Positions 1 through 11,057 of a stretch of 64,000 nt of DNA are shown in pieces (positions within the stretch are counted from its first letter, which is position 1; every line of letters starts with the position of its first letter). The translations under genes and the position numbers were made by a program. Source of the stretch: Pseudomonas sp. ML96 (GTDB lineage Bacteria; Pseudomonadota; Gammaproteobacteria; Pseudomonadales; Pseudomonadaceae); the NCBI RefSeq assembly GCF_000761545.1, contig NZ_JPMY01000011.1, positions 62,001 through 126,000 on the forward strand. Reading direction: 5' to 3'. The notes below the pieces were generated by a model. The model was not told where the DNA came from and did not search any database. It saw nothing but the letters and a program-made list of their open reading frames with translations.

Positions 1-1029
1 GCCGTAGCCGCCGTGCAGCTGCACACACTCATCGATCACCTTGCACTGCAGGTCGGTGCCCCAGTACTTGAGCATCGCCGCGCTCGGCACATCCAGCTTC
101 TTGCTCAGGTGCAGTTCCAGGCAGCGGTCGACGAACACGCGACCGATCTGCACCTCGGTGGTCATCTCGGCCAGCTTGAAGCGGGTGTTCTGGAAGTCCG
201 AGACCGAGCGACCGAAGGCCTTGCGCTCGCGGGTGTAGTCGAGCGTCCACTTGATCGCAGCCTCGGCCGAGGCAATGGCGCCGACGCCGACGGTCAGGCG
301 CTCCTGCGGCAGCTCCTGCATCAGGTAGATGAAGCCCATACCTTCCTTGCCCAGCAGGTTGCCCTTGGGCACGCGCACGTCCTGGAAGAACAGCTCGGAG
401 GTGTCCTGAGCCTTCATACCGACCTTTTCCAGGCGCTTGCCCTTGGAGAAGCCCGGGGTGTTGGCATCCACCAGGAACAGGCTGATGCCCTTGGCGCCGC
501 CCTTGGGATCGGTCTTGGCGACCACGATCACCATGTCGGCCAGCCAGCCATTGGTGATGAAGGTCTTCGAGCCATTGATAACGTATTCGTCGCCATCCAG
601 CACGGCGGTGGTCTTCACGCCCTGCAGGTCGGAGCCGGTGCCCGGCTCGGTCATGGCGATGGCGGTGACGACTTCGCCGCTAACCATCTTCGGCAGGTAG
701 TGCAGCTTCTGCTCTTCCGAACCGTAGTGAAGGATGTAGGGCGCGGCGATATCCGAGTGCAGGGAGAAGCCCACGCCGGTCAGGCCCAGGCGCGCTTGCT
801 CCTCGATGACCACGGCGCTGTAAAGGAAGTCCGCGGCCATGCCGCCATATTCCTCGGGAATGTGCGAGCAGAGCATGCCGGCATCGCCCGCCTTGCTCCA
901 CAGCGCACGATCAATGTGGCCGTCCTTCTCCCACTGAGCATGGTAGGGCACCGCCTCCTGTTCGAAGAACTTGCGGACGGACTCGCGGAAAAGCTCGTGC
1001 TCGGAGCTGAACAGGGTTCTTGGAATCAT
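1..1029 (-). CDS. Acyl-CoA dehydrogenase (C-terminus cut by window edge)
   Basis: FAD-dependent acyl-CoA dehydrogenase, expected to oxidise an acyl-CoA to the 2-enoyl-CoA and pass electrons to ETF. The 343 visible residues begin MIPRTLFSSEHELFRESVRK and include the family signature AMTEPGTGSDLQG and the later KAFGRSVSDFQNTRF and QLHGGYG stretches. The catalytic glutamate near the C-terminus lies beyond base 1. The gene diverges from the GlxA-type regulator. Substrate chain length cannot be read from this part. It corresponds in position to PA4435 as I recall it. Confidence 0.93.
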   Translation of the reverse strand, partial: MIPRTLFSSEHELFRESVRKFFEQEAVPYHAQWEKDGHIDRALWSKAGDAGMLCSHIPEEYGGMAADFLYSAVVIEEQARLGLTGVGFSLHSDIAAPYILHYGSEEQKLHYLPKMVSGEVVTAIAMTEPGTGSDLQGVKTTAVLDGDEYVINGSKTFITNGWLADMVIVVAKTDPKGGAKGISLFLVDANTPGFSKGKRLEKVGMKAQDTSELFFQDVRVPKGNLLGKEGMGFIYLMQELPQERLTVGVGAIASAEAAIKWTLDYTRERKAFGRSVSDFQNTRFKLAEMTTEVQIGRVFVDRCLELHLSKKLDVPSAAMLKYWGTDLQCKVIDECVQLHGGYG

Positions 1030-1170
1030 TGTTACACCTGTATCTGAGTGGTCATTGGATGGGCCCCACTCTAGGCCAGCGCCAGCAGCGCGGGCACTGG
1101 ACACATGCGACAAAAAATAAGACGATCCAGCCACCTGATGACCAATTAATCACCAACAAGAACAACAAAC

Positions 1171-2154
1171 ATGTCACCTACACGCATCGCCATCCTGGCG
1201 ACCGATGGCGTCTTCGCCGCCACCCTGATGCAGGCCCGCGACTTCTTCCACATGGCCGCCATGCGCCATAGCAAGCAACAGGGGCAGAGCCTCGCCTCGC
1301 TGTTCCAGATTCGCGTGCTCAGCCCCGACGGCCAGGCCGTCACCAGCTTCAGCGAGGCGACCATCCCGGTGGACGGCGCGCTGGACGACGCCGACGTGAT
1401 CATCCTGCCGGCCTTCTGGGGCGACTTCGACGCCCTCTGCCAGCGTTATCCACAGGTATTGCCCTGGCTGCGCGAGCGCCACGCCGCCGGGCGCGCCATC
1501 TGCGGCGAGGCCACCGGCGTGTTCTGGATGGCCCAGGCCGGCCTGCTCGACGGCAAGGAGGCGACCACCTACTGGCGCTTCTTCCGCGAGTTCAGCGAGC
1601 GTTTCCCCAAGGTGCTGCTCAACCAGGACAAGCACCTGTCCGACGCCGACAACCTGTACTGCGCCGGCGGCGTCACCTCGGCCTGCGACCTGTACATCTA
1701 CCTGATCGAGCGCTACTGCGGTGCCGGCATCGCCCAAGGCGTGTCGCGCGACATCCTCTACGAGACCCAGCGCAGCTACAGCCCCGGGCGCATCGGCTTC
1801 GGCGGGCAGAAACTGCACCAGGACGTGGCCATCCTGCAGGTACAGCAGTGGCTGGAGGAGCACTTCGCCGAGAAATTCCGCATCGAGGATGTGGCGCGCC
1901 AGCACGGCATGAGCATTCGCAACTTCATGCGCCGCTTCCAGAGTGCGACCGGCGACAAGCCGCTGCACTACCTGCAGCGCCTGCGCATCGAGACGGCCAA
2001 GGGCCTGCTCAGCGCTACGCGCAAGAGCATCAAGACCATCAGCTACGAAGTGGGTTACGACGACGCCAGCTTCTTCGCCCGCCTGTTCCGCCAACATGCC
2101 GGGCTATCGCCCAACCAGTACCGCCGCCAGTTCCTGCACAAGGACGGCGCCTGA
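1171..2154 (+). CDS. GlxA-family transcriptional regulator (DJ-1/PfpI + AraC)
   Basis: A 327-residue regulator. The N-terminal ~200 residues are a DJ-1/PfpI-like amidotransferase fold with the nucleophile-elbow motif AICGEATGVFWMA. The C-terminal ~100 residues are an AraC double helix-turn-helix (FRIEDVARQHGMSIRNFMRRF and a second HTH ending in LSPNQYRRQF). Such proteins usually sense small metabolites and activate neighbouring catabolic genes. It is divergent from the acyl-CoA dehydrogenase, which is a plausible but unproven target. No clear Shine-Dalgarno precedes the ATG; the leader is A-rich. The ligand is unknown. Confidence 0.92.
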   Translation: MSPTRIAILATDGVFAATLMQARDFFHMAAMRHSKQQGQSLASLFQIRVLSPDGQAVTSFSEATIPVDGALDDADVIILPAFWGDFDALCQRYPQVLPWLRERHAAGRAICGEATGVFWMAQAGLLDGKEATTYWRFFREFSERFPKVLLNQDKHLSDADNLYCAGGVTSACDLYIYLIERYCGAGIAQGVSRDILYETQRSYSPGRIGFGGQKLHQDVAILQVQQWLEEHFAEKFRIEDVARQHGMSIRNFMRRFQSATGDKPLHYLQRLRIETAKGLLSATRKSIKTISYEVGYDDASFFARLFRQHAGLSPNQYRRQFLHKDGA

Positions 2155-2188
2155 GCGCAGGCCTCCTTATGCAGGCCGACTGAAACGC

Positions 2189-2216
2189 AGAAGGGCTGCC
2201 CATGGGCAGCCCTTCT
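2189..2216. terminator. Perfect hairpin between convergent genes
   Basis: A 13-bp perfect stem (AGAAGGGCTGCCC and its complement) round a 2-nt centre lies between the ends of the GlxA-type regulator and zapE. There is no strong T-run on either side, so it may stop transcription weakly in both directions or protect 3' ends. Confidence 0.6.
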
Positions 2217-2234
2217 CGCTTAACGCCTCGCCGA

Positions 2235-3329
2235 TTACGGCTTGTGCGGGCGCGCGAGGAACTCGTGCGACTGCATCTCCAGCAGGCGGCTGAGGGTGCG
2301 CTGGAACTCGAAGTTCAGCCGGCCTCCGCTGTACAGGTCCTTCAGCTCCACCTCGGCGGAGATGATCAGCTTGACGTTGCGATCGTAGAACTCGTCCACC
2401 AGGTTGATGAAACGTCGCGCCATGTCGTCCTTGGCCACGCCCATCTGCTCGACGTTGGCCAGGATCACCGCATGGAAGATCTTGCCCAGTTCGATGTAGT
2501 CGTTCTGGCTGCGCGGGCCGTCGCACAGCTCGCGGAACTCGAACCAGGCCACGTCCTCGCAGACGCGCACCGCGTTGATCGGGCGGTTCTCGATGATCAG
2601 CGCCTCGTTCTCCACCGCCTGGGTGCAATCCGGCAGCAGGCTCTTGAAGCTGCGCTTCAGGCTGCTCTCGGCATCGGCGCCGAGCGGGCTGTAGAACAGC
2701 TCGGCCTGCTCCAGGGCACGCAGACGGTAGTCCACGCCGCTATCGACGTTGACGATCTCGGTGTGCTGCTTGAGCAGGGCGATGGCCGGCAGGAAGCGCG
2801 CGCGCTGCAGGCCTTCCTTGTACAAGCCGTCCGGAACGATGTTGGAGGTGGCCACCAGGCTCACGCCGTTCTTGAACAGCTCCTCGAGCAGGGTGGCGAG
2901 GATCATGGCGTCGGTGATGTCGCTGACGAAGAACTCGTCGAAGCAGATCACCCGCGCCTCGTCGGCGAAGCGCTTGCCGATGATCGTCAGCGGGTTCTTC
3001 TCGCCCTTGAGCGTGCGCATTTCTTCATGCACGCGCTTCATGAAGCGGTGGAAGTGGGTGCGCATCTTCTGCTTGAACGGCAGCGCGTCGAAGAAGGTGT
3101 CGACCAGATAGGTCTTGCCGCGGCCGACGCCGCCCCAGAAATAGATGCCTCTGACCGGGCCCTGCGGCTTCTTGCCGAACAGCTTGCCGAGCAGGCCGGA
3201 CTTGCTCTGGTCCTGGGCGACCAGATCGTCGTACAGGCGCTGCAGGTGGCGCACGGCGTTTTCCTGCGCAGCGTCGTGGAAGAAGTCCGGCCGCTTCAAA
3301 TCGGCCTGGTAGCGCTCAAGAGGAGTCAT
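2235..3329 (-). CDS. zapE: Cell division protein ZapE (AFG1-like ATPase)
   Basis: P-loop ATPase of the AFG1/LACE1 family, 364 residues. In E. coli ZapE acts at the Z-ring during constriction. Walker A is GGVGRGKT (about residues 66-73); Walker B lies in VICFDEFFVSDITDA at about residues 140-155. The protein starts MTPLERY, typical of the family, with AAGAGG before the ATG. It lies downstream of trpS on the same strand, but a good trpS terminator stands between them, so zapE may have its own promoter. Confidence 0.96.
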   Translation of the reverse strand: MTPLERYQADLKRPDFFHDAAQENAVRHLQRLYDDLVAQDQSKSGLLGKLFGKKPQGPVRGIYFWGGVGRGKTYLVDTFFDALPFKQKMRTHFHRFMKRVHEEMRTLKGEKNPLTIIGKRFADEARVICFDEFFVSDITDAMILATLLEELFKNGVSLVATSNIVPDGLYKEGLQRARFLPAIALLKQHTEIVNVDSGVDYRLRALEQAELFYSPLGADAESSLKRSFKSLLPDCTQAVENEALIIENRPINAVRVCEDVAWFEFRELCDGPRSQNDYIELGKIFHAVILANVEQMGVAKDDMARRFINLVDEFYDRNVKLIISAEVELKDLYSGGRLNFEFQRTLSRLLEMQSHEFLARPHKP

Positions 3330-3344
3330 GCTGGGAAATTCGGT

Positions 3345-3382
3345 AACAAAAACGGGGCGGTCACTTTAGCGACGCGCCCCGT
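3345..3382 (-). terminator. Intrinsic terminator of trpS
   Basis: On the minus strand an 8-bp stem (ACGGGGCG pairing with CGCCCCGT; plus-strand arms 3352-3359 and 3375-3382) is followed at once by TTTTTGTT. It sits between trpS and zapE. Confidence 0.8.
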
Positions 3383-3414
3383 GCTTGGCAATCGGCCAGT
3401 AGCCGTGCAGGCCT

Positions 3415-4761
3415 TTACTCCTGCGGCGTCAGCGTCTCGCGCAGGCGCTCGATGGCCGCCTCCAGCGCATTGGCATCGGCGAAGGCAGGGCTCTCGCCGA
3501 TGCGTTCATCGCTCAGCCAGACGGAGAAGACCTCGCCCTCGCCGCGCACATCCAGCGCCGCGCCGGACTGCAGGGCCTTGCTGGCCTGGCCGGCAGCCTT
3601 GCCGTCGGCGAAGGATCTGGACAGCAGCAGCTGGTCGCCGGCGGCGTCCAGCAGGCGGAAGCGGAAGCTACCGTCCTCGTCGCGGAAGCTGACGAAGCGC
3701 GCGCTCTTGGCCGCTTTCTTCTTCTCACCGCCAGAGGCCTGAACCTGCTCACGGAAGGAACGCAGGCCCACCGCCTCGCGCAGCTCGCCGAGGAACGGCG
3801 TGGCGATCTTGCGTGCCTTGGCCGCGCCAGCCAGAAGAATATCTTCCAGGTCGGCAGGACGGGTGATCAGCGCGTTGTAGCGCTCACGGGCCTCGCCTAG
3901 CTCATTCTCCAGCAGCTGGTACAGGCGATTCTTCGCCTCGCCCCAGGCCAGGCCACCTTCCAGCTCGGCGCGGAACTCAGCCTGCTGCGCCTGGGAGGCG
4001 AACGCCTGGTACAGGGTGAACAGGTGCGAGCCGTCAGCATCCTTGGGCTCGCCCGGCAGCTTGGAGTCGGTGACGATGCGCGCAATGGCGTCCTTGAGCT
4101 GCTTGGCGGTGCCGAACAGCGGGATGGTGTTGTCGTAGCTCTTGCTCATCTTGCGGCCGTCGAGGCCGGGCAGGGTCGCCACTTCTTCCTCGATCACCGC
4201 CTCGGGCAGGGTGAACAGCTCCTTGCCGGCACCGAACAGGTGGTTGAAGCGCTGGCCGATGTCGCGCGCCATCTCCACGTGCTGGATCTGGTCGCGACCG
4301 ACCGGCACCTTGTGCGCGTTGAACATCAGGATGTCCGCGGCCATCAGCACCGGGTAGCTGAACAGGCCCATGGTCACACCGGCATCCGGGTCTTCGCCGG
4401 CCTCGACGTTCTTGTCCACCGAGGCCTTGTAGGCATGGGCGCGGTTAAGCAGGCCCTTGCCGGCGACACAGGTGAGCAGCCAGCAGAGCTCGGGAATCTC
4501 GGGGATGTCGGACTGGCGATAGAAGGTCGCCTTGTCGGTATCCAGCCCCAGCGCCAGCCAGGTGGCGGCGATCTCCAGGCGCGAGCGCTGGATGCGCGCC
4601 GGGTCGTCGCACTTGATCAGCGCGTGGTAGTCGGCGAGGAAATAGAAGGAATCGGCGTCGGCGGCGCGGCTGGCGACGATGGCCGGGCGAATCGCGCCGG
4701 CGTAGTTGCCCAGGTGCGGGGTGCCGGTGGTGGTGATGCCGGTGAGGATACGGGTGCTCAT
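3415..4761 (-). CDS. trpS: Tryptophan--tRNA ligase with C-terminal extension
   Basis: Class I aminoacyl-tRNA synthetase charging tRNA-Trp. The HIGH-type motif is TPHLGN (residues 14-19); the KMSKS motif lies in [10 protein letters not shown] at about residue 205. At 448 residues it is ~110 longer than the E. coli enzyme. The extra tail from about residue 353 contains [19 protein letters not shown] and a second, weaker copy of the pattern, resembling the DUF1508/YegP fold. It follows the alpha/beta hydrolase gene by 18 nt, probably in one operon, and ends in an intrinsic terminator. Confidence 0.97.
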   Translation of the reverse strand: MSTRILTGITTTGTPHLGNYAGAIRPAIVASRAADADSFYFLADYHALIKCDDPARIQRSRLEIAATWLALGLDTDKATFYRQSDIPEIPELCWLLTCVAGKGLLNRAHAYKASVDKNVEAGEDPDAGVTMGLFSYPVLMAADILMFNAHKVPVGRDQIQHVEMARDIGQRFNHLFGAGKELFTLPEAVIEEEVATLPGLDGRKMSKSYDNTIPLFGTAKQLKDAIARIVTDSKLPGEPKDADGSHLFTLYQAFASQAQQAEFRAELEGGLAWGEAKNRLYQLLENELGEARERYNALITRPADLEDILLAGAAKARKIATPFLGELREAVGLRSFREQVQASGGEKKKAAKSARFVSFRDEDGSFRFRLLDAAGDQLLLSRSFADGKAAGQASKALQSGAALDVRGEGEVFSVWLSDERIGESPAFADANALEAAIERLRETLTPQE

Positions 4762-4779
4762 CTGGGTATTCGCTTCAAC

Positions 4780-5409
4780 TTATTGGATACGGGGCTGAAC
4801 CAGCTCTTTCAGCTCGGGCAGCTTGCCGTGAAAAAAGTGGCCGCATTCTGCCACCTTCAGCAGCTCATGGGCACGCGGCAGCGCTGCCGACCAGGCGTAG
4901 ACCGCCTCGGGCTCCACCACTTCGTCCTGTTCCGGCTGCACCACCACCAGCTCACCACCTTGCGGCAGGTGCTCGGGAGCCTGCAGGCGATGCACCGCCG
5001 GCGCGACCATGAACAGCCGGGGAATGGCGACGCCCTGATCTTCCAGACGCCCGGCCAAGGCGCCAGCAACGAAACCACCGAAGGAGAAACCGAGCAGGGT
5101 CAGCGGCAGCGCGGGGTACTGCTGGCGCAGCCAGTGCGCCACCGCCTCGGCGTCATCCACCTCGCCACTGCCCATGTCATGGCTGCCGGCACTGGCGCCG
5201 ACGCCACGATAGTTGAAGCGCAGGGTGTGGTAGCCCATGTCGCGCACCGAGCGCTGCAAGGTGGAGACCACCTTGTTGAGCATGGTGCCGCCCTGGACCG
5301 GGTTGGGATGGCAGATCAGGGCAACGCCCTGGGCGTCCGGCACTTCACAGAACAGGGCTTCGAGCTGGCCGCAGGGGCCGTCGAGCAGCAGAGGGTTTTC
5401 GCGGATCAA
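4780..5409 (-). CDS. Alpha/beta hydrolase (dienelactone-hydrolase-like)
   Basis: Small serine hydrolase. It has the oxyanion segment HPNPVQGGTM, the nucleophile elbow GFSFGG, and a late aspartate/histidine pair (EQDEVV and ECGHFFHG) that completes the triad. The natural substrate is unknown. Start: I prefer TTG at 5409 (protein from IRENPLLLDGPCGQ), preceded by GGAG on the minus strand. An ATG at 5469 would add 20 residues but has no ribosome-binding site. It is probably co-transcribed with trpS. Confidence 0.85.
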   Translation of the reverse strand: MIRENPLLLDGPCGQLEALFCEVPDAQGVALICHPNPVQGGTMLNKVVSTLQRSVRDMGYHTLRFNYRGVGASAGSHDMGSGEVDDAEAVAHWLRQQYPALPLTLLGFSFGGFVAGALAGRLEDQGVAIPRLFMVAPAVHRLQAPEHLPQGGELVVVQPEQDEVVEPEAVYAWSAALPRAHELLKVAECGHFFHGKLPELKELVQPRIQ

Positions 5410-5544
5410 CAGCAGGAACTCCGTGACCCCGGGCAGGGTCGACACGTCTTGGTTAGGCACATCGCACAACAGGGCTTTGCCGCGGTATACAGCGCCGGCG
5501 AGAGCCGCTACCGTAAAACAAAGCCGCTTTCAGAGGAAGGACTC

Positions 5545-5979
5545 GTGGAACAATCGCTCACCCCCTGGCTGCTGCCCGCCATCGCCCTGCTGGTTGGCGT
5601 CGCCGTCGGCTTCCTGGCCGCGCGCCTGCTGCCCAACGCTGCACCCAACCGCACCCAGCGCCAGCTGGACGATCTGCAGCAACGCTTCGACAGCTACCAG
5701 AGCGAAGTAGTGACCCACTTCAATACCACTGCCAGCCTGGTGAAGAAGCTGACCCAGAGCTACCAGGACGTTCAGGAACACCTGTCGCATGGCGCCGACC
5801 GCCTGGCCGCCGACGAGGTGACCCGCCAGCGCCTGCTGGCCGCCCTCAATGCCGACGACGGCAAGGCTCCGCGCGAGCGCCTGACCCCGCCGCGCAGCAC
5901 CGAGGCACCCAAAGACTACGCACCGAAAGAGCCGGATGCCCCCGGCACTTTGGACGAAGGTTTCGGCCTCAAACGCTGA
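5545..5979 (+). CDS. zapG: ZapG/YhcB (DUF1043) inner-membrane division protein
   Basis: A 144-residue protein with one N-terminal membrane helix (about residues 7-27, LLPAIALLVGVAVGFLAARL), then a coiled-coil region (RQLDDLQQRFDSYQSEVVTHF) and a proline-rich acidic tail. YhcB/ZapG homologues link division and envelope growth in E. coli. The GTG start is fixed by AGAGGAAGG four bases upstream; the open frame runs far further 5' on the opposite side of trpS, but that part is not coding. It is transcribed away from the hydrolase and converges on cysNC. Confidence 0.9.
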   Translation: MEQSLTPWLLPAIALLVGVAVGFLAARLLPNAAPNRTQRQLDDLQQRFDSYQSEVVTHFNTTASLVKKLTQSYQDVQEHLSHGADRLAADEVTRQRLLAALNADDGKAPRERLTPPRSTEAPKDYAPKEPDAPGTLDEGFGLKR

Positions 5980-5990
5980 TCAGCAGGCAT

Positions 5991-6019
5991 AAAAAAGCCC
6001 CGCAGAAGCGGGGCTTTTT
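5991..6019. terminator. Bidirectional intrinsic terminator (zapG / cysNC)
   Basis: Stem GCCCCGC / GCGGGGC (5997-6003 and 6008-6014) with loop AGAA, flanked by A6 on the left and T5 on the right, so it works for both converging genes. Confidence 0.9.
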
Positions 6020-6031
6020 ATTGGCCGATGC

Positions 6032-7924
6032 TTAGATCGCGCCGCGGGCGCGCAGCAGATCCAGCACCTGCTTGACGCCCTCTTCCACCGACGAGGACTG
6101 GGTGTCGATCACCAGATCGGCATTCAGCGGCACGTCATAGGCGAAGGACTCGCCCGGGATGTTGTCGCCACCGGCGGCATACAGGCCCTGCGGATCACGC
6201 TCGGCACAGGCCTGCGGCGACGCCTGCACGTACACGGTGACCAGACGATCGCTGCCGATCAGCGCCTTGGCCTGTTCGCGGCCTTCGGCATCCGGAGCGA
6301 CGAATGCCGCCAGGGTCAGCAGGCCGGCTTCGTTGAACTGGCGCGCCACATGCGCGGCACGACGCCAGTTCTCGGTACGACCGGCGCGATCCTGCGGCAG
6401 CCCCTTGTTCAGGTCGTGACGCAGGTTCTGGCCATCCAGCACGTATACGGCACGACCCATGTCGAACAGTTTGCGCTCCACGGCGTAGGCCAGGGTGCTC
6501 TTGCCAGCGCCGGACAGGCCGCTGAACAGCACGGTGGCCGGCTGCTGGCCGAAGCGTGCGGCACGCTCCTCGCTGCCGACATGGCCGACGGTGTCGCGAT
6601 GACCATGGCCGGCCTGCGGCGCGGCAATGATCATGCCGGCGCCGACGGTGCCGTTGGTCAGGCGGTCGATGACGATGAAGGCGCCGGTGGTGCGGTTCTG
6701 CGCATAGCCGTCGAGGGCGATCGGCGCATCCAGGGCGATCTTGACCTTGGCGATCTCGTTCAGCTGCAGGCTGCTGGTGGCGGTCTCTTCCAGGGTGTTC
6801 ACATCGACCTTGTGGGCGATGCTCGGAATCGAGCCTGGCACGTAGCTGGTGGCGCGCTTGATGTCGTATTTCTTGCCCGGCAGCATCGGCTCCTCGGACA
6901 TCCACACCAGCATGGCGTCGAAGCTGTCGGTGACCTGGGGACGGTTGTCGGCATGCACCAGCATGTCGCCACGCGATACGTCGATCTCGTCTTCCAGGGT
7001 CAGGGTGATCGCCTGGCCCGGACCGGCCTGTTCCAGTTCACCCTCGAAGGTGACGATGGACTTGACCTTGCTGCCCTTGCCCGACGGCAGGGCAATGACT
7101 TCGTCGCCCTTGCGCACGATGCCGCTGGCCAGAGTGCCGGCGAAGCCACGGAAGTTCAGGTTCGGGCGATTGACGTATTGCACCGGGAAGCGCATGTCGT
7201 CGAGATTGCGGTCGCCGGAGACTTCCACGGTCTCGAGGATTTCCATCAGCGACTGGCCGCTGTACCAGGGCGAGCGCTCGGACTTGTTGACCACGTTGTC
7301 GCCCTTCAGCGCCGACATCGGCACGAAGTGCAGCGAATTGGTCTTCAGGTTGATCTTCTCGGCGAACTGCAGGTAGTCGGCCTTGATCTGCTCGAACACA
7401 CCCTCGTCGAAGCCCTTGAGGTCCATCTTGTTGATGGCGACGACGATGTGCTTGATGCCCAGCAGCGACGCGATGAAGCTGTGGCGCTTGGTCTGGGTCT
7501 GCACGCCGTAGCGGGCGTCGATCAGGATGATGGCCAGGTCGCAGTTGGATGCGCCGGTGGCCATGTTGCGGGTGTACTGCTCATGGCCGGGGGTGTCGGC
7601 GATGATGAACTTGCGCTTGGTGGTGCTGAAGTAGCGGTAGGCCACATCGATGGTGATGCCTTGCTCGCGCTCGGCCTGCAGACCGTCGACCAGCAGCGCC
7701 AGGTCGATGTCCTCACCGGTGGTGCCGACTTTCTTGGAGTCCTTGGTGATGGCATCCAGATGGTCTTCATAGATCATCTTGGAGTCATGCAGCAGGCGGC
7801 CGATCAGGGTGCTCTTGCCGTCATCGACGTTGCCGCAAGTCAGGAAGCGCAGCAGCTCTTTACGCTCGTGCTGGGCCAGATAGGCGAGGATGTCTTCGCT
7901 GATCAGTTCGGATTGGTGCGACAT
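6032..7924 (-). CDS. cysNC: Bifunctional sulfate adenylyltransferase subunit 1 / APS kinase (CysNC)
   Basis: A 630-residue fusion for sulfate activation. The N-terminal ~450 residues are the CysN GTPase (P-loop GNVDDGKST, switch motif [12 protein letters not shown]), which drives APS formation with CysD. The C-terminal ~170 residues are APS kinase CysC (P-loop GLSGAGKST, then [16 protein letters not shown]), making PAPS. The fusion is normal in pseudomonads. It follows cysD by two bases. Expression is expected to need CysB, inferred from the pathway rather than from a seen site. Confidence 0.97.
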   Translation of the reverse strand: MSHQSELISEDILAYLAQHERKELLRFLTCGNVDDGKSTLIGRLLHDSKMIYEDHLDAITKDSKKVGTTGEDIDLALLVDGLQAEREQGITIDVAYRYFSTTKRKFIIADTPGHEQYTRNMATGASNCDLAIILIDARYGVQTQTKRHSFIASLLGIKHIVVAINKMDLKGFDEGVFEQIKADYLQFAEKINLKTNSLHFVPMSALKGDNVVNKSERSPWYSGQSLMEILETVEVSGDRNLDDMRFPVQYVNRPNLNFRGFAGTLASGIVRKGDEVIALPSGKGSKVKSIVTFEGELEQAGPGQAITLTLEDEIDVSRGDMLVHADNRPQVTDSFDAMLVWMSEEPMLPGKKYDIKRATSYVPGSIPSIAHKVDVNTLEETATSSLQLNEIAKVKIALDAPIALDGYAQNRTTGAFIVIDRLTNGTVGAGMIIAAPQAGHGHRDTVGHVGSEERAARFGQQPATVLFSGLSGAGKSTLAYAVERKLFDMGRAVYVLDGQNLRHDLNKGLPQDRAGRTENWRRAAHVARQFNEAGLLTLAAFVAPDAEGREQAKALIGSDRLVTVYVQASPQACAERDPQGLYAAGGDNIPGESFAYDVPLNADLVIDTQSSSVEEGVKQVLDLLRARGAI

Positions 7925-7926
7925 AA

Positions 7927-8844
7927 TTAGAAGTACCCCTGACGTTTCTTCTCTTCCATCGAGCCGGAAGAGTCATGGTCGATAACTCGGCCTTGGCGCT
8001 CAGAGGTTTTGGCCAACAGCATTTCTTGAATGATTTCCGGCAGAGTGCTGGCGGTGGACTCCACGGCGCCAGTCAGCGGGTAGCAGCCCAGGGTACGGAA
8101 GCGCACCATCTTCTTGTGGATGCTGGCTTTCTGCTCAGGGGTGAGGTGTTCGAGGATGCGCTCGTCGTCGATCATGATCAGCGCGCCGTTCATCTCGATC
8201 ACTTCGCGCTCTTCGGCGAAATACAGCGGCACGATCGGGATCTGTTCCAGATAGATGTACTGCCAGATATCCAGCTCGGTCCAGTTGGACAGCGGGAAGA
8301 CGCGGATCGACTCGCCTTTCTTGACGTTGCCGTTGTACACGTTCCACAGCTCGGGACGCTGGTTCTTCGGGTCCCAGCGGTGCTTGCTGTCGCGGAAGGA
8401 ATACACGCGCTCTTTGGCGCGGGATTTCTCTTCGTCGCGGCGCGCGCCACCGAAGGCGGCATCGAAACCATACTTGTCCAGCGCCTGCTTGAGGCCCTCG
8501 GTCTTCATCACGTCGGTGTGCTTGGCACTGCCGTAGGTGAAGGGGTTCATGTCCTGCGCCACGCCATCGGGGTTGGTGTGGGTGATCAGGTCCAGACCGT
8601 ACTCTTTGACCATCTTCTCGCGGAAGCTGTACATCTCCTGGAATTTCCAGCGAGTGTCCACGTGCATGACCGGGAACGGCAGTTTGCCGGGGAAGAACGC
8701 CTTGCGCGCCAGGTGCAGCATCACGGCGGAATCTTTACCGATGGAATACAGCATCACCGGGTTGTCGAATTCGGCGGCCACTTCACGAATGATGTGGATA
8801 CTCTCCGCCTCGAGCTGTTTCAGGTGCGTCAGTTTGTCGAGCAT
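7927..8844 (-). CDS. cysD: Sulfate adenylyltransferase subunit 2
   Basis: PP-loop ATP pyrophosphatase subunit of ATP sulfurylase, 305 residues, forming APS with CysN. The PP-loop motif [12 protein letters not shown] lies at about residues 35-46; the conserved [16 protein letters not shown] segment follows in the middle. It is first gene of the cysD-cysNC operon. The 123-bp leader upstream holds a GC-rich inverted repeat and an AT-rich stretch (AAACTAGATCGTTTAGTT on the minus strand) where a CysB site would be expected, but I could not define one. Confidence 0.97.
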   Translation of the reverse strand: MLDKLTHLKQLEAESIHIIREVAAEFDNPVMLYSIGKDSAVMLHLARKAFFPGKLPFPVMHVDTRWKFQEMYSFREKMVKEYGLDLITHTNPDGVAQDMNPFTYGSAKHTDVMKTEGLKQALDKYGFDAAFGGARRDEEKSRAKERVYSFRDSKHRWDPKNQRPELWNVYNGNVKKGESIRVFPLSNWTELDIWQYIYLEQIPIVPLYFAEEREVIEMNGALIMIDDERILEHLTPEQKASIHKKMVRFRTLGCYPLTGAVESTASTLPEIIQEMLLAKTSERQGRVIDHDSSGSMEEKKRQGYF

Positions 8845-8888
8845 GGCTTATCACAGATCTGGGAATGAACGGCCGGCGGGCCGTGGAC

Positions 8889-8915
8889 GAGGGCGCACTC
8901 TAGCACAGCGCCCTC
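8889..8915. other. Inverted repeat upstream of cysD
   Basis: Arms GAGGGCGC (8889-8896) and GCGCCCTC (8908-8915) enclose 11 bp that contain a minus-strand TAGAGT, a fair -10 match. It may be part of the cysD promoter or a weak end for the Nif3-like gene. No T-run is present. Confidence 0.4.
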
Positions 8916-8967
8916 TTCTATTCAGGCGAGCGCTTAGAACTAAACGATCTAGTTTTATGCCCGAAAA

Positions 8968-9726
8968 TCAGACGGGATTGGGGCAATCAATAAAGAGATG
9001 TTCGATGGCGAAACGCCGCGCCAGATAGTCGCCCAGCGCCTGTACCCCGTAGCGCTCGGTGGCATGGTGACCGGCGGCGATGAAGCTCACACCATTCTCG
9101 CGCGCACTGTGGAAGGTCTGCTCCGAGGCCTCGCCAGTGAGGAAAAGATCGACCCCAGCAGCGATGGCGTTGTCGATGTAGCCCTGGCCACCACCGGTGC
9201 ACCAGCCGACCTTGCGCACCATGCCCTCACCTTCCACCAGCAGCGGTTCGCGACCCAGCACCTCCTGTACGCGACGAGCGAAGTCACGCGCGCTCAGCGG
9301 CTCGGCCAGCGAGCCGAGCAGACCGACCACCTTGGGGTTGTTCGGGTCGAGCGGGCCCTCCACGGTGATGTCGAGCTGGCGGGCCAGCTGCACGTTGTTG
9401 CCGACCTCCGGATGCACGTCCAGCGGCAGGTGGTAGGCCAGCAGGCTGATGTCGTTGCCCAGCAAAGTCTGCAGGCGGCGGCGCTTCATGCCGGTGATGC
9501 AGGCATCCTCGCCCTTCCAGAAATAGCCGTGGTGCACCAGCACCACGTCGGCCTCGGCCTCCACCGCGGCATCCAGCAGCGCCTGACTGGCGGTCACCCC
9601 GCTGACGATGCGCCGCACCTGCGGCCGGCCCTCGACCTGCAGGCCGTTGGGGCAGTAGTCGGAGATGCGGGCGGCGTTGAGGTAGCGGTCGGCTTCCTCT
9701 ACCAGGGTGGTCAGGGCGATGGCCAT
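8968..9726 (-). CDS. Nif3-like dinuclear metal-centre protein (YbgI type)
   Basis: A 252-residue NIF3/YbgI family protein; the family forms hexameric rings with a di-metal site. Metal-ligand signatures are LVHHGYFWKG in the N-terminal half and AAGHHATERYG near the end. A molecular role is not settled: proposals include GTP cyclohydrolase-like or stress functions. The ATG is preceded by GAGGAAAAATC. It is divergent from algW and upstream of cysD. Confidence 0.9.
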   Translation of the reverse strand: MAIALTTLVEEADRYLNAARISDYCPNGLQVEGRPQVRRIVSGVTASQALLDAAVEAEADVVLVHHGYFWKGEDACITGMKRRRLQTLLGNDISLLAYHLPLDVHPEVGNNVQLARQLDITVEGPLDPNNPKVVGLLGSLAEPLSARDFARRVQEVLGREPLLVEGEGMVRKVGWCTGGGQGYIDNAIAAGVDLFLTGEASEQTFHSARENGVSFIAAGHHATERYGVQALGDYLARRFAIEHLFIDCPNPV

Positions 9727-9780
9727 GATTTTTCCTCGTCAAACTGATGCCGGCGCTGCCCTTCCGGGCGGTGGCGCCTC

Positions 9781-9786
9781 TATAAT
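9781..9786 (+). promoter_or_regulatory. -10 box TATAAT upstream of algW
   Basis: Perfect TATAAT 54 bp before the algW ATG, in the 114-bp gap between algW and the Nif3-like gene. No convincing -35 hexamer is seen. Confidence 0.5.
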
Positions 9787-9840
9787 GCCGCCACCTTAAG
9801 GGCCGTCTCCGGCCCCCGCAACCCTCAGGATTTCACTTAG

Positions 9841-11001
<1,161 letters not shown>

Positions 11002-11012
11002 AAAGCCACCAT

Positions 11013-11042
11013 GAAAAAAGGCGCCCCACGGGGCGCCTTTTT
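11013..11042. terminator. Bidirectional intrinsic terminator (algW / hisC)
   Basis: Stem GGCGCCCC / GGGGCGCC (11020-11027 and 11030-11037), with A6 before and T5 after. It serves both convergent genes. Confidence 0.9.
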
Positions 11043-11057
11043 CGTTACGGCGTCGAG

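Noticed and set aside
2202..3692. Long plus-strand open frame opposite zapE and trpS
   Set aside because: Shadow of zapE; composition is the usual Leu/Ala/Gln/His-rich antisense pattern and it crosses a terminator.
4024..5544. Very long N-terminal extension of zapG (651-codon frame)
   Set aside because: It lies antisense to trpS and the hydrolase; the GTG at 5545 has a strong Shine-Dalgarno and fits the family length.
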